DNA of 64,000 bases from contig JANCRA010000003.1 in assembly GCA_024362935.1 (NCBI GenBank), positions 41,043,291 to 41,107,290 on the forward strand. The letters are read 5' to 3'. Origin of the DNA: Setophaga petechia. Its lineage: Eukaryota; Chordata; Aves; Passeriformes; Parulidae. The notes under the pieces are model-generated. The model had not been told where the DNA came from, ran no database searches, and saw only the letters and a list, made by a program, of their open reading frames with translations. Below, piece by piece: positions 39,401 through 54,400 of the stretch. The first letter of the stretch is position 1. Each line of letters begins with the position of its first letter. Position numbers and translations under genes: made by a program.

Positions 39401-42400
39401 GACAAAGAGCATGGAGTGACTGAAAAAAAATCAATAAATTGTGTAAGAACCTTTAGCATCATAAACCAAAATATTAACAGAGAATTAATTAATCAGGTAA
39501 CACAGATAATCTAAATGTGAATCCAGTGCTTTTGACTCACTGCTCTATGATGCAGCTGTAAGAAAAAAATTTAATATATACGTTTAAAGATGTATATCTA
39601 TTGTACATGTTTTTCCCTGGTATGATATATATCTCCAGTAAAGAGAGGAAAATACTAATGTGCTGAAAACTGTTGAGACACCTTATCCAAGGAAGAGGGT
39701 ACAATTCAAGCAGGCTAAGTGTAAATGTGGAAAGGGATGGGGAAGATAATCAGGGATTTTAGAGAGTATCCTTGCAAGGAAAGGGAGACTGAAAAGAAAG
39801 AAGAGCTTTCTATAATGGGCTAGGGGAGGAGTAGGGAGGTGTAACCCCTTCAAGGTGAAGTGTAATTTTGGCACAAGAACAACCAGGCATACATGGGACA
39901 GGAATATGTTTCAGAAGATGTTGACAAAAGTCTTCCAGCCATTTAGAAGTTGCGGGTACGAGTGGACTTCCCAAGCAGGAGTATCAGCTAGTTTTAAACT
40001 AGCTTTTATATGGTTTTATGGTGAAACTTGAGGACTTCATACATTTAGGAAAGGATATATGGGATAGGGCAGTAATCAGAACTAGAGCACTGGATCTAGT
40101 GACCCCAGAGGTCTCTTTTGATCCTAGGCCCTATATCCCTATGCAAAACTGATTAAGCGCAAAAAGCAACTGAAATAAATAAATAATGACAAACAAATAG
40201 CTTGACAAAACAGAAAAAAGCTGAGCTTTTTGGAAAGAGGCCGGTGAAAGAAGCAGGAGGGATAAAACATCTACACAGAGGGTATTACAAAAAACTACAG
40301 AAAATTCTTATTGCTTATTTTGAATCCACAGCTGGCAACCCCTATCACAATGGCCGTGTTTGCAGCACATGGGGTAACTTCCACTTCAAGACCTTTGATG
40401 GGGACATCTTTTACTTCCCTGGGGTCTGCAATTACATCTTTGCATCCAACTGCAAGTCTTCCTATGAGGACTTCAACATCCAAATTAGGCGTGCAATGGT
40501 GGAAAACGCTACTGTGATCACTCACGTCATCATGAAGCTGGAAGGAGTAGTGATCGAACTGACCCCCAGCTCTGTCCTGCTCGACAACAAACTGTATGTT
40601 CCTACTTTGTTCCCAGTGGACTCTTTGAGCAAGTGCCCCTTTCCCTCATTTCATCATTGCTCCCAAGCAGTGGGAGGGCTCAGGTCCTTCCTGAGGTAGT
40701 AACAAAAACAAAGGAGGGCTTGACAGCAAGCTAAGTGTCACTTGTGCAGATTATCCCCATGGCTATTTTGTTCAGATGAGCTGAATCCAAAATGCTGTCT
40801 CACTGCTACAATAGTGTATGTATGCAATTAAGTCTAAGAGCTGCATTCTTCACACCCTTGGAGTTCGTAGTTTCCATTAATTTTACCACAGCAGAATCCC
40901 TGCAAGGAATTTTTGACAGCTTTTGTTCTTGCACTGAACAATGTGCAGTAAAGCAATATGCAGTGACTGCTCTTCAGCTTGTACCTGAATTAATTTAAAA
41001 TTATCTGTTCTGCAAACTTGCTATCTATATAGTAATTTTAGCACTGACTTTGGCATAGGGTGTGAAACCTACCCAAAAGGCCAGGTAAATATTTGGGCAG
41101 CTATCCCACAGTGAGTTGTCTGTTATGGTAGCTATGTACAGTGAACTAGTCTAAAGGTTATCTTGGATACAGCTTCCTCAATGGCACTCATGCCACAGAA
41201 AGCCTGGAGTCTATCCCTTTATTAGGAAATGCTTCAAGGAGTAAATAGCAACATCCTGAAGGACACTGGCTGCAAAACAGAGCCTCCCAGCACTTTTTTG
41301 AAAAATATAACCACAGACATATGCTAACATTTTACCCAGCAAAACGCCCTTAATGGAAAAGCCAAAAGGAACCACAGCAAAAGCAAGGCTGATCCATTTG
41401 CACAATGAGAGGCAATGCATAGGAAATGGACAAAATATTAAAAACCTGTGTTGTCTGTAGTAGTTACTGCTCTAATTTCTTCACAGATATGTGTTGAAAA
41501 TTCTCACAGAGAATGAGAAAGGATATCATTGTGAACATTCAATGGATGTTCTGTCCCTACCCCTGCTGACTTATGATGATCTTTCCCCAGGGTCCAGATG
41601 CCCTACAGCCATATGGGAGTCTTTATAGAGAGAAGTAACAACTATTTGAAAGTTTCTGCCAAGTTGGGACTGACCTTCCTTTGGAATGGACAAGATGCCC
41701 TTCTGGTAAGAAAACATCCAAAATACAGCAAAAAGTCTGTATTTTGAAAATAGTCTGCTTACACCTTTGCAGTATTACAGCCAGGCAGGCATTAGTTACT
41801 TTTGGATTTGTGTCCATTTTTACTGTATTGTTCTGTCTTCTCTCAATTTCCCGCTTTTTCCCCACCAAGCTCAGCTCAGAATCAATAAGCAGTAGTGGTA
41901 TAGGCTGTGCTCCTAACCATCAAGACTGCCATTTCTATAAACTTCCTTCCTCCTTGCTCTTTTTTTTTTTTTATTTTTAGGTGGAACTAGATAAGAAATA
42001 TGCAAATCAAACTTGTGGACTTTGTGGGGACTTCAATGGAATTCCAGTCAGCAATGAATTTATTTCTGGGAGTAAGTAATAATAAGCATTATTAAGTACT
42101 GGTGCTTTTTTTTTTTCTTCTTAGAATATACTTTAATATGGGTTGTGGGTTGCACTAACTGGAAAACTGGCGTTACTTCTTCATGTATTCCTGTGATGTC
42201 AGTTGTGCAAAGTCGGGACTTTGAGATGTAATTAGACTGCTTCCATCACTGTTAGATATTTTAAGACCTGCCACATAAAAATTTCTACTTGTTTTCAATA
42301 GTTAGGATCCATATATACTGTTCATATTTCCCCCTTCGTATTTCAGTGATATTATTTGGTAATCACTGTTCACGTCATAGCAGGTAGTGTCACAAAAGAA

Positions 42401-45400
42401 AATAACTCCATGCAAAATTTAGTAAGCATTTTTCTAATATTTGAACTGTTTTTTACAGAGACAAAATTGACCCCCATACAGTTTGGTAATAGGCAGAAGA
42501 TGGATGGACCCACAGAGCAGTGTGATGATCCTATTCCTCCTACTTCTCTGATGAACTGCTCAAGAGAATTTGTAAGAACATCTCTCAAAATTTGTTTTCT
42601 AACTATGAATACATTCTCTGTCTCTGGAAAAAACTTTTTAGAAGAAGGAAAAAATAGAACATGAATATGACTCAGCTGTAGGTCTCAAAAGAAAAATATT
42701 CTTAATTTCATGTTGTATTCTTTGCTAAGGTGAATGCCAAAGATTTGTATTCCCCTTCTACAAGAAGACTGCATGTTTTCCTGAAAGAGAAAATTACTGA
42801 GGATTTCTTAATATAAAGAAATTATATAATGCTTGGGAAGTGACCTGAGGCGAGGGTAACTAAGGATATGGAAGCCACTAGAGTTATTCAATGAAGTTCC
42901 ATGTGGTTTTGCCCTGTTGTTATATTTTTCCTTAAATATCAGCTTATGGATACTGTTGGAAGGGTTTCTAGACCAGATCAATCTTTGATTTTTTTTCTGC
43001 TCCATGCCTTAAATAATTATTTTCATATGTTCTTAACACTTTGTTTACCTTCTCTCTTTTCCTTCCTAGGCCTCTATCTGTGAGACAGTATTGACCAGCA
43101 AAGCATTTACAAGTTGTAACATGCTTGTGGATGTCCAGGACTACATTGAAACTTGCATACAAGACCTGTGCCACTGTGACAGCTCTATGGCTGACTTCTG
43201 CATGTGCAACACCTTTGCTGAGTACTCCCGGCAGTGTGCTCATGCAGGTGGACAGCCCCAGAACTGGAGAACCTCAGACCTGTGCCGTGAGTATCTCAGG
43301 AAGGGACCTCCACCTGTGCTTACACATCTAGCAAACTTCACATATGTGAGGTTTTTTTCCTGAAGAAGACAGTTTAAAAGTGCATGCAATTATAATTAAA
43401 TCAGTTTTAACCTGGTCACACACAAGACTTCGGGAATATGGAAGTTTAGGGGGTTTTCAATATGAATCAGAAAATCTAAAATGTTTCAGCCTCTGCTTGG
43501 ATCAGGATACCCTGTCATAGCTTGACAAAAAATAACCTAAATTGCAAAAAAAATGTTTTCTCCAGCTTTTAAATGAAAAGTCAGCTTTATAATACTCTTT
43601 CTACTTTTAGCCAAATCATGTCCATTCAACATGCAATACCATGAGTGTGGCTCTCCCTGCTCCGACACGTGCAGCAACCCGGAACGATCTGCGCTTTGTG
43701 AAGATCACTGTACAGATGGCTGTGTCTGTCCTTCAGGCAAGCTCATATCCTGCCCTTTTCTCATACCAACCACCCTAGAGTACTCACCTGTACACATTTA
43801 ATAACTTTCTTACTCTGGATCATTCCCATCACATCATCAGTGTGATTATCATGGAAGTAATAGCTACATTTCTCCCCTGGATGCACTATTTCTATTCAAA
43901 TTACTAAATATGGCCTTTTAAACAACAAATATTCCTTATATATATACTTTTTTTAAATGTATATTTATAAAATCACTGCACTTAGAATAAGATAATTTGC
44001 TCCTAACAACAGCAGAGTCTTCTATTCTCAGCATTCAAACTCAGTTCACAGAAAGTATAAAATGTTTAAGCAGATTTTGGATGTAATCATAACTCCTGAT
44101 GCTAGCAAAGCTACATCTGGTTCCACAAATGACCAAATCCTTTTTGTCAAGTGTTATGTGTTTAAACAACAAGGAGCTGACAGAGCTCTAGGCAGTGTGT
44201 TAGATCTGGTCCTTCAGAGAATTATACACAAGAACTGCATATCAGTAGAAGATAGATGTGTTCTTTGTGCATACTTCTGTGTCTAAATTTTTGTTGCTGT
44301 TGTTACTGTATATCACAGGAGCTTCACCCCTTGCATCTGTTCTGCCCATCCCGATGATGTCTCACAGAATCCAGCATCAGTTGTGTCATAGCATTGACTT
44401 TTCTAAGGCAATCCTCTGTCTCTGGGCATAGAAATATTTACTGTACAGATATGTCCCTGGACAGTCTTACAAATGGTTCATCTATTTCAGCTCATTACCT
44501 AATAGTTTTAATTCTAATTCCATTCTAATGAAGTCCATAACAGAAAGGTATTTTACTAGATGTCCCTTTTGATCATGCTAAGATTTTTAGACAGATTTCA
44601 ATGCAATATAGCCCTTCAATCTCCACATAGCTTGCATCCTATTATTTTAAAGTACAGCAGAAACAGGACATTGAATGCATATCTAGCAGATGCCTGACAC
44701 TAAGGCAGGTTCTGCAGTGCACAGAATAAATAACAGACCCTTTCTTTCCCTAGGAATGGTATTTGATGATGTTAATGGTGCTGGCTGCATTCCCCGCAGA
44801 GAATGCCACTGTACCTATGAAGGTGAAACTTATGCTCCTGGTGCCTCCTTCTCATCTAAATGCAGATCATGGTAATATTTTCTCACTTTTGGGGGTTTTT
44901 TGGGTTGTCGTTTTTTTTTGTTTTGGGTTGGGGTTTTTTTGTGCATGAGCTAAATATTTACTGATTTCCCCTTAAACAAATAAGCAACTACTTACCAATT
45001 GAAGTTCCATAATTACACTGCTTTAGAGATTGCTTTCATGTCTGTTTTCCCTTCACACTTGGAACAAAAATTTGAGTTTTTGAACACCTGTTCAATTTCA
45101 AGAAATATCAATGAAGGAAGATAATCAAAGTCAAATACCAGAGGTGTTTAAAAATGTGAATTAGTGCTATAACTTTGCAGCTCTACAGTGTAATGCTAAG
45201 CTGCTCATATATATATTATTGAGATCATGACATTTGGGGGCATGTTACATTTAGTAACATGGGAGATCACATTTGAGGGGCATGTTTGACAAATATATAT
45301 TTTTTTATTATCCCTATAATTACTGAAGTATTACTGCATAAGTGTTTGCAACTGCACTAACCTATTTATTTTCCAATAAATATTTAAAATATTTGACATG

Positions 45401-48400
45401 GATTACAAGTTCACCAGGACTGAATTCTGTCCAAAGATTGGAACAACAATATATATAGAAAGTTATCACCTTAACATAAATGTGCCTGCCCCATATTTTT
45501 CTGAGATTTCTAAGGAATACTGCTTTCTTTGGCAGTGTGATCAGTGTTTCAAGAGGAAAATTAGGGCATCATCTGCTCTTATTGCCTTTTTATTTTGTTT
45601 ACTCTTGCAATACCCAATGTTACTGAATGCCTCCTTCATTTCAGTACCTGTGTTGGAGGTGAATGGTCTTGTGTCACTCAGTCGTGCCCTGGGACTTGCA
45701 GTATTGAAGGAGGTTCCCACATTTCAACATTTGATGAGAAATACTATTCCTTCTTTGGAGACTGTAGTTATGTCCTAACCAAGGTAAAAATGAGTCACAA
45801 TCCTTGCTAAAGGAAAATATTTTTTATATATATAATGTTTTTTGATGAAAACTTCTGGGAATCACATCAGTTTTCTGAGTCATTGAGGGTTAACATGGTT
45901 ATATGGTTAACACCCCTAAATGGATTTCGGGGGCTTTTCTGTTAGGGTTATACTAGATAATATTGTAGTATTTTTGTGAGTTGTGATAATTTTTTAGGAT
46001 TTGCACTGAGTTTTTATTAGATTTCATAACCCTAGGTGTATTCATTGTTTATTTTTACTGAATGACTAAACTATTTTCACAAGAACTTCATAGTAAATAA
46101 AATTTCTTCTTGACATGATCAATCTGAATGTTACCATGAAAAAGAATCATAAAATCTTAGAAATAAGCTAAAATTAGATGATTTAGAAATAGATTAGTTT
46201 AAACCATTGAAACTTTTGGATAAGATTGACAAGCACTGCCTTGATGCACAATGGCAGCATAGGTCAGACTTACAGATTAAACTCCTCCTTTTGGCACCAA
46301 CACATAAAATTAGATTCTCAGGGCGTCTGGAGGCAGAGGAAAACCCTTAAATTTGTACACAAAATTTCAAAAAGCCCCAGAATTTAACAATGAATTTCTA
46401 GATTGCTATAATTCTGCCTCTCAGCTGTCCTCAATTTAGTCTTCAATATGCCAAAAAGCGATAAGACACATTCAGAATTACAGCCTTCTCTGAGTCTTTC
46501 CCTGTTGTGCTTTGGCCATTAGGCACACTTTGAAAACTGTTCACAGAACACAGTCCTATGAAAATCAGAACTGAGTAGAAATCTGAACCTTTATGCAGTA
46601 ACTTCCTGAATAATAATTTTTAATTTCATTTTCTATGAGATGATATTTAAAGAATGTCCAAATCACCAGGGTCTTGAATAATCTATTCAGTGCAGAGGAC
46701 ATTGGAAATGTCTTTTTTCTCTCTGGTAAACTTTTCTCTCCCTGGTAAACTTCATAACCAGCGGCCAAGAAAGGCACATCTTCTTCTGCTCTAGCATACT
46801 TAGCAGGTATTGCCTACACATTAGGAACTTGTCTTACTAATGCATGAGGAAGTTTTAATGTTCAGATTAATATGTCTGAATCACCCCTGAAAGCCAGAAG
46901 CAACGCACAGCTTCCAGTGTGCAGACTGCATGAATGTCAACTTACCTAGTGATTCTAGACATAAATGTTCATAAGAGCAAGAAGAAATTAAATAAACAAT
47001 ATTTTTAAAAGACTAACTTTACTAAGTATTCCGTTTGCATGTGAATTTTATTTGAGATAACTATTTCAATATAGCAAATCCTTTTAACAATATATTTGGT
47101 TTTCTTCTTCAAGCTCTGTGACAGCAATGAATTCACAGTGTTGGGGGACATCCACAAGTGTGGCCTGTCTGACACTGAGACATGCCTCAAGGGTGTAGCC
47201 ATCAGCCTAAACGGAGGACAAACGGTGAGCAGCAAATGTACACACCTGACAAATGACACCTAACAGCACAGACAAAAAATTTGCACTGCCTTTTTGTTTT
47301 ATCAAATTTGAGCATTATTAAAAGAAAAATCAGGAATAAAGTAAGCACATTAGAAAAGAAGATCTGAGTAGCTTTCTGTTATTTAGATAAATTCTGGTTT
47401 TTGCTCTCTTGGACAGTCAGTGGAACACAGTAATAAACATCAAAGAAACAGTACAAGAATCATGACAGAACCTCATCATAGTCTCCCTCCATTTTTTTCC
47501 CTTTTTCTTGAGTAGTATTGGATAGGAAACATTTGGAAACCGTTTAACTTATCTGCCTGATAATAATTGGTTTTTCTTGTGGACAGAACATTGTGATCCA
47601 GCCTTCTGGGAGTGTATTTGTGAATATGATCTACACACAGTTACCATTTTCAGCAGGTAAGTTCCTTTGAAAAACTTCTATTTCTCATTTTTATTTTAAA
47701 ATGTTATTACATGAGTTAAACTAAAGATAAATTCTACCTCTGGTTACACTGCAGCAAACTCAGAGCACTGCCATAGAGCACTATCTCCCGTTTTTATGTA
47801 ATAGGATTTGCCTATTCAACACTAATAACTTCAGTAAGATCATGGTTTATATTTAGCAATATCTAATTAGTTCAAGCAAATTGTGTTATTGCATACTTTC
47901 AGATCCAAACATTGTCATAAGAGAGAAAAGAAAAATTCTGACATGCAACTGGACTTCAATTTCTCAAGTCATTAATTCTGTGTTCCCTCTGTCCTTGTTC
48001 CGAAAGCACATTCATCACTGAAGTTTCTCACATGTCAGTTCTTAAACGCTATTGCACCTGAACACAAATCAAACCATGAATAGACAGAATAGGTCCAGAT
48101 TCCATTGGACTCTTCAATTAAATAGTACTATAGCAAAGGCAACTTTTTAAATAACAACAGAAGTGTGTGTTCTTCCCTCATTTTAAAACACCTGACAGAA
48201 AGTGGAGGTTTTGTATACATTTGTTGCTTAGGTGGTTAGGTTAGACAGTTTTGGTGCTGGATTTGAAATCCTGTAAGGATCATTTTCCCCCCAGTTCTTC
48301 AGAAGCTAGGATCATATCAAACACAGCTGTAGAATTCCCCTATTATATTGTTCCTGTGACGAACAATTATTTTAAACTGCTTATCTCTAATGAAATTATA

Positions 48401-51400
48401 ACTATTTTTTTTCTTATATCCCTAGCAAACGTCACCATCTTCAGGCCTTCATCTTTCTTCATAATTCTGCAAACAACTTTTGGTCTTCAGCTACAGGTTC
48501 AACTTGTGCCTTTAATGCAAGTTTTTATAGACTTAGACCCATCACATAAAGGGCAGACCTGTGGTGAGTGACCATGTCCTAACAAGTGCCTTCACCAGCA
48601 CCTGTCATCCTGTAGGAGACTTGCACAGACCATCTGCTTCCTTCTAGGTCTCTGTGGAAACTTCAATGATGTACAGACTGATGATTTCAAAACCACCAGT
48701 GGTGTGATAGAGGGCACTTCAGCTGCCTTTGGCAATACTTGGAAAACTCGGGCTGATTGTCCTGATGCCAAAAATACCTTTGAGGACCCCTGTACTGTCA
48801 GCATACAAAATGGTAAGCTCAGCAATCTCTTCTATTCTCCTTTAAGATGCGAAGATGGAATAAGCTGATCAACCACCAAGCATTTAGCCAAAATAACAGA
48901 ACTATTTGCACATGCACACAATTTTCCTCAGTTGATACTAGAAGTCTTCAATTAATAAATAACTAGTGAAATATTTTGGATCTTCTGATATATTCCTTTG
49001 GATCAAGACAGCAAGTCAACCTACTTAAGGGAAACGAGAACCATACAGCATATTAGGGATTCATTCCTGGAAATCACTAATTGTCACAGCTGTGCCTAGC
49101 CCCTTCTGAAGGTTGTAGTACTTTTACTGTTAAACTAAGAACCAGACTAACAGTTCAGAGACTGAAAGCATTCAAGCTGCATTTCAGTCAATAAAATATA
49201 TAATTCTTGAGTATTCACCAGCTACTTTTCTGTTTTCTGAGATGAACTAGCATAGTTTTAATTTACAATGTGAACCTTCCTTTTTAAAATTCAGCTAGGG
49301 GTATCTTTAGTCTATTCCATGACAATTATCATGAATTAGAGAACATTCAGTTTACGAAGAGTTCATACTTCTACCTAGAGGAAGTGAAAGTCTGTGTGCC
49401 TCAGCTAATGCAGAGCTTAATTATATTGTAATGTTAAGGTTCTGTAATTTCTCTGGAAGAGGTATAGTTATGTTGAGACAAGAGTTTTGCAAATGCACTG
49501 CCATAGAAATCCTTACCATATTTTCAATTCACAGACCAGTATGCTCAGCACTGGTGTGGACTGCTCTCTGATACCACAGGACCTTTTGCTGAATGTCACT
49601 CAACAGTGAATCCAGAAGTTTACTATAAGGTAATTGGCTCTAACTCCATCCATCCAATATAGGAGAAAAAGACTCCAATTTCTGATACTAACACCTGAGA
49701 GAGTAACTTGCCTGTTGTGAGGGGATGCATTCATGATAGTTCTTTAAAAGCCAAGGGTTCATTCTTATCTACACAATATGAAATTTCCTCCTTTGTGAAA
49801 CTATCTTTCTTTCTATTCCCTGGAGGATAAGCATACAGGTGTATTCCTCCTGCACCTATTTTTAGGCGTAAACTTAAAGACTAAGCTAGGAGTTTGGGTT
49901 TGCTATCAAGGGATAAAAATTGGCCCTTCTGAGAGATATAATGCAAGCTTTAGCCAGAATCTTAACTGGCACTTTAATTTCTCTGAACTGCTCTCAGAAG
50001 GCTTTTGCATATACGCAAGGACAAGGCAAGCAATGTGTGTAAAAAGCAACAATGAGAATTAGACAAGATGTGAATGAAAATGTTCCAGGAATTCAGGGTG
50101 ATGAAACCCTGTACCAGAGTCCCTGGGTACTTTAAAAAACCTTCGTGTAATTGGAAATTTGTAAGATTATCCTCAATAAACATAATCTGGAATTAATAAT
50201 ATTGTATTATCCCTATTCAGCATAGAAACCCATCAAAAAACTTCTTGTATTCTTTGATCCTCTGCTGCAGAGAGCCCAGGCTCCTAGGCAAAAGCTCCAA
50301 AAAACTGGGTGGCATCAAATAATCTCCATTTATTCTAAATATATATGGCACAGTTATTCTAAATTTATTCTAAATATATATGGCAACAAATTTGAAGTAG
50401 TTGGAAAACTGCCAACATGTGAAAAAATAAAAAGAAAAAATAGCTCAAAATAGTGGACCTCCTAATTACTCTTTTTTCACATAAATAATCTCTTTTGAAA
50501 GAGCTCAATGAAAATCAGGCTTATACATGTGGATTACACTTGCTTTAACGTCTAATGAACATAACACACTTAAAAAACTGCAGAGTTCCATGGTTTTGAC
50601 ATGACATTCTGGTGATCACATCATCCTCTGTTCCTAGACCTGTATGTTTGACACATGTAACTGTGAGAAGAGTGAGGACTGCATGTGTGCTGCCCTTTCC
50701 AGCTATGTCAGAGCCTGTGCTGCTAAAGGAGTTCTTCTCACTGGATGGAGGAGCAAAGCCTGCAGTAAGTTTTACATCCCTTTGCCTTTCGAAAATGATC
50801 ACCCAGAAGGCCCCATACGGTAGCTCCCAGGGATTCCACAGTAAATTGTGTTATACAGGGGTTTAAGTATAGCATTGACTTTCAAGAAGCTGAGTAGGAA
50901 AGGAATGCTATAAAAGACAGCAAACAAGGAGAAATGTTAAAAACAGGCTTTGTTAGGTTACTTGCTCAGAACCATCAGAAAAATCCTGAAAAGCAATACC
51001 TTTGCAATAGGATTAAAATAAATAGGGTGTTTCTCAACTTACTTTGACAAAAAGTATAAAAACATACAGGAAGAAGGATACTGTGTCATAATATAATCAA
51101 ACTTTGTTCTTTTTTTTTAACATGGGTAAACATATGACATGTTTATAAGGGAAAATTTTGCTCTAGTACTACAAAAAATTACACTACTGGGGATATCAGT
51201 AAAGTATGTGTACATAAAACGCCATGTTTATCATACATACTTTATCTCAAATACTTTATGCCTATGTTGATTCTTGAATGAACAACAAATGTAACTCACC
51301 TTCTTGCTCTCAAGCAAAATACACCACCTTGTGTCCGAAGTCCTTGAAGTACACCTACAATGTCAATTCCTGTCAGCCCACCTGCCGTGCTCTCAGTGAG

Positions 51401-54400
51401 CCTGATGTCACATGCAGCATCAAGTTTGTCCCAGTTGATGGCTGTACCTGCATAAATGGAACCTACATGGATGACAGTGGCAAATGTGTGCCTGCTTCTA
51501 GCTGTCCTTGTTACTACAAAGGAACGCCTCTGTCCTCTGGAGAAGTTGTTCATGATAATGGTGTTGTCTGGTAAGAGATTTGTAAAAAAAAAAAAGTGAA
51601 GAGATTGGATATAGGAAGTCATGAAACTATATAAATGTCGTGAAATCAAATCAAAATAATTTCTATAACAAATATTTTCAATTAAAAAATCACAGCTTCT
51701 TGAATTCTTAGGGCTACCCATGTTTGGATCATTGTACATAAATAACTATAGGAATTCACCAAACAGTTTTGTGGTGGGCCAGCCTTTCCTAACAGCCAAA
51801 CTCTCACCCTGTCCCTTTCTCTCTGCCTCCCTTCCTCCCTTGCCTCCACACATACCTTTCTTATCCATGACTGGAAAAGGGCTTGTTCCATGGTGAAAGA
51901 TGCCTGATAATCCTGTTACAGATTATTCCCATTATAATGGAAATCTGAACTATTCTGAAGGACAGCTTTAAACCAGGCAAATAGACAGAGAAAACATTTA
52001 ATTATATACAATCTACTTGTATTTTGTTCTACTCTAATACAGAATATTAATATTTTTAAATGTGCAAACTACTTTATAAAGGATGCATTTTATTTGTTTT
52101 ATCACACAGTAATTTTCCATTATTTCAAGTTCATTGGGAAATAGGCTGAAACATAACAAGAAAAAAATTTAAAATATCTATTTCCTTGTTTTTATAGCAC
52201 TTGTGCCTATGGAAAGCTGAGCTGCGTTGGAGAGAAGCCTGAACCAGGTAACATATCACTTAAGATTTAAGTTCTCCCTCTCCATCATCACTCTTTTCAT
52301 TTTTTTATTCTCCTCATACTGATGCAAATTGTGTAAGTCTGAAATCAACCAAGAAAATTAATGGAGGTTCTTCTGTAATGTAGAGGACATTCTCAAAATA
52401 TAAACACTGTCTTACCTTTCAGGTGGCTGAAACAAGTTAGAACCCCCTGGGTTGCCAGGGTAAAAGGATACTTAGTCACCTCACTCAGTGAGAGAGGAAA
52501 ACTATTCACATTTTAATTAAAATGTAAAAGCAGAAAAACCCCAAAGCAACCAAAAAAAGAAAAGCCCAAACAAGTAAACAAGGATATTTGTTATCCTGCT
52601 TTGTTCTGTTTTTCTGAAAGGATGGGTTTCATTAAGCTAAATAAAAATTCATTTTATTGAGTAGTCCAAACATAATTGCAAAAACCACGTGAATATGAGA
52701 TCAAAACAATATTTTGTTTCTCTCTCTCACTACCTGCATCACATTAAGGTACACATAATTCAAAAAGGAGTATTTCAATTTTTCTTGGAAACACAAAGAT
52801 AAAAATGCATGGTTGGTCCCACATTTCTCATGGCTTTTCCTCTCTTTCAGTCTGTGTGCCCCCCATGGTTTATGTTGACTGTGGCAATGTCACTGCAAAT
52901 GTGGTAGGAGCAGGATGCCAGAAGAGTTGTCAGACTCTAGATATGGAATGTGTAAGTACAGACTCTTTATACCTAGTTGAAAGTATATTAATCAAGATAT
53001 GTCTTACAATTACCAGCTACACCGGGACTCTTCCACCAGGAGAATGTTTCAAGACATGTTTTCTTTATGGTCCTTACAGTACAAAACTCACTGTGTCTCT
53101 GGCTGCGTATGTCCTCATGATCAAGTGTTGGATGGCAAAGGTGGCTGCATTGCTCCAGAAGACTGTCCATGTATTCACAATGGGAATTCCTACAATCCAG
53201 GAGAATCAATCAGAGTTGGCTGTAACAACTGGTAAGAGCATATTGAAAAATAATATTTTGGAAATAAAAAATAGAACAGCTTAAGATCTAAGCAAATAAC
53301 ATCATTTCACTCTAGCAGTATCAAGATTTCTAGGAAGGAGTCCTGCATAAAACAATGCACCTAGTACCTAAAAAGTAAGCTCTATTTTCCTCAATGGCAC
53401 AGCCCAGAAATTGCAAGTTGTCAGAAAAACACCATGGTTTTGATGTTGTCATGTTCATTCAAGTAAAAAAAAATCTTCTTTCTTCCAAGGAAATCCTTCC
53501 ATTTCAATAGATCCAACAGGATCTGGAAATGTGAAAGAATTGGTGTCTTCTGATGCAATTGATTCATTACATTAAGTAACACAGTCTTTGCATAAATTCC
53601 AATAGCTCTTGAGCTATGTTGCATTTTTGAGAATAAGCAAACCTCATTTTTTCATTAGAATCTTAACATACATTAAAATACAGAAATGTACCTATATTTA
53701 TATTGTGTATTTGTCTAGTTTTTACATTTGGAGTGCTTTTTGTCTTGTTTAGCACATGTAGAAACAGAAAATGGCAATGCTCTGAGGAACCGTGCCTGGA
53801 AACATGTTCTGTTTATGGAGATGGACATTATACCACCTTTGATGGCAAACGCTTTGATTTTGAAGGAGACTGTGAATATGTTCTGGTCCAGGTAACAGTC
53901 TTGCCTAGATTTTTGCTCTACAGACCTTTGCTCTAAATACCTTCAATATAGTAAACAGTGAATACCATTCTCCTGTTTCAGAACTTCTGTGGTCAACAAG
54001 CTATGAACCAGGGAACCTTCAGAGTCATCACTGAGAACATTCCATGCGGCACTACAGGAACTACCTGCTCTAAGTCTATTAAAGTTTTCCTGGGTGTAAG
54101 TATTTTCTTTAAGTTGTGCCAGAAGGATGGAACAAGCTGTCCCAGGTAGACTTCATAGGAGAAGTGGCCTCCAACATAATGAAAATGTCACTAGGCTCTT
54201 TTTTTGCTCTCTGCTCTAGAAAGCAAAGGTGGGAAATCTACAAAGAAATTTCTTAACCTGAGGTTGTTGAATAGGATCCTCTTGATGATATTATTTCAAG
54301 AAGTTACTGTCAATATATACAGCTACAAAATAGTGACTTTTTAAATTGGCCTCTAACTTTTTCTTCTCCTGTCTTAGAACTATGAGCTGGTACTCAGTGA

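Noticed and set aside
46140..46245. Possible antisense CR1 3' end in intron 10 (AGAATCATAAAATCTTAGAA onward)
   Set aside because: The resemblance is limited to the first 15-20 bases and scattered later matches; too degenerate to annotate without a repeat search.
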